A stretch of DNA of 64,000 nucleotides from NCBI GenBank assembly GCA_009377525.1, contig WHTW01000007.1, positions 1-64,000 on the forward strand, given 5' to 3'. Numbering within the stretch: the stretch's first letter is position 1; every line of letters begins with the position of its first letter. The DNA is from Rhodospirillales bacterium. GTDB taxonomy: Bacteria; Pseudomonadota; Alphaproteobacteria; Reyranellales; Reyranellaceae. Shown piece after piece: positions 63,538 through 64,000 of the stretch. The notes beneath the pieces were generated by a model that was not told where the DNA came from, ran no database searches, and saw only the letters and a list, made by a program, of their open reading frames with translations. The position numbers were made by a program, and so were the translations under genes.

Positions 63538-64000
63538 ATGGCCGACACTGCCCAATTCGCGCCGGACTACGACGCGCCGATCGAGTACATGCGCCGCACG
63601 CGCGAGTACTACCTGGCCCTTGGCTACGACAATCCGTATCGCTGGGCGCATTACACCGACGCGCCGTTCCAGCCTCTGAAGAAGAAGCTTTCCGACAGCA
63701 CCCTGGCGCTGATCTCGACGGCGGCGCCCTATCAGCCCGACAAGGGCGACCAGGGGCCGGGGGCGGCCTACAACGCCGCCGCCAAGTTCTACACCGTCTA
63801 TTCCGGCGATACCGCCGTCGACCACGACACGCGCATCTCCCACATCGGCTACGACCGCAAGCACGCCACGGCCAAGGATTCCAACACCTGGTTCCCCTTG
63901 CCGCTGCTGCGCGAGTTTGCGGGCCAAGGCCGCTTCAAGCTCGCCAAGCGCTTCCACGGCGCGCCGACCAACCGCAGCCAGCGCGCGACCTTGGAGACCG
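63538..64000 (+). CDS. GrdB-like glycine/sarcosine/betaine/proline reductase family protein (5' part)
   Basis: The first 154 residues of a gene cut by the window end. The text (DAPIEYMRRTREYYLALGYDNPYRWAHYTD, APFQPLKKKLSDSTLALISTAAPYQ, DTRISHIGYDRKHATAKDSNTWFPLPLLREF) resembles the selenoprotein B subunit family of glycine or D-proline reductases. Proteobacterial relatives often lack selenocysteine; the active-site region is not in the window. The role in an aerobe is unclear. The ATG at 63538 follows a repeat by 66 nt, with no strong Shine-Dalgarno. Confidence 0.65.
   Translation, partial: MADTAQFAPDYDAPIEYMRRTREYYLALGYDNPYRWAHYTDAPFQPLKKKLSDSTLALISTAAPYQPDKGDQGPGAAYNAAAKFYTVYSGDTAVDHDTRISHIGYDRKHATAKDSNTWFPLPLLREFAGQGRFKLAKRFHGAPTNRSQRATLET

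Overview
The window is a GC-rich chromosomal segment of an aerobic, metabolically broad alphaproteobacterium. ABC uptake systems dominate, with single TAXI and Bug (tripartite tricarboxylate) binding proteins, two CaiB/BaiF CoA-transferases, several amidohydrolases and a complete assimilatory nitrate operon. Gene content and the abundance of palindromic intergenic repeats suggest a Rhodospirillales / Reyranella-like or Hyphomicrobiales-like organism; that placement is inference only. No rRNA, tRNA, phage or CRISPR locus was seen.

Layout. 0.1-6.6 kb (minus): a spermidine/putrescine-type ABC transporter behind two tandem paralogous amidohydrolases. 6.7-8.9 kb: a P-loop kinase-like protein, a proline racemase/hydroxyproline epimerase and a BrnT/HTH toxin-antitoxin pair with a visible promoter-operator. 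8.9-14.1 kb: a low-GC HhH DNA-glycosylase-like gene, a CoA-transferase, an alpha/beta hydrolase and an SDR-DUF1445-DUF2848 operon. 14.4-30.3 kb: a Ser/Thr kinase with MORN repeats, then nasT, a regulated leader and nasS-like, nrtA, nrtB, a fused two-ATPase nrt gene, nirA, a flavoprotein reductase, nasA and cysG, a full route from nitrate import to ammonium plus siroheme synthesis. 30.4-39.8 kb: MepK-like peptidase, macrodomain protein, DUF924, M20 peptidase, sulfatase, a TetR-controlled operon (MddA-like methyltransferase, TetR, hydrolase-glycosyltransferase fusion) and an Xre-RES toxin-antitoxin island. 39.8-47.9 kb: a frameshifted autotransporter, universal stress protein, rhodanese, cytochrome c and a diiron protein beside two perfect FNR-type boxes, an orphan HicB, a RibD-type reductase and a TauD-type dioxygenase. 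48.5-64 kb: CoA-transferase, amidohydrolase, LysE exporter, GST, leucyl aminopeptidase, 2-hydroxyacid dehydrogenase, TAXI binding protein, a Yej-type oligopeptide ABC transporter, a Bug binding protein and the start of a GrdB-like gene.

The best regulatory signal is the nitrate locus. A perfect sigma54 -24/-12 element precedes nasT. A second, near-perfect one precedes a leader that folds into two hexaloop hairpins with A at loop position 1 and G at position 4 (the ANTAR target), followed by an intrinsic terminator just before the nasS-like gene. This fits NtrC/sigma54 control of initiation and NasT control of termination, with NasS made behind the switch it controls.

The best structural signal is two families of intergenic palindromic elements. 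One has four copies of about 125 bp, each with two long perfect hairpins whose stems differ between copies by compensatory changes, and ends related to CTAGAGC/GCTCTAG. The other is a nested palindrome family around GCGGACCTNNAGGTCCGC-like or GGCC-rich arms. Several copies abut or overlap start and stop codons.
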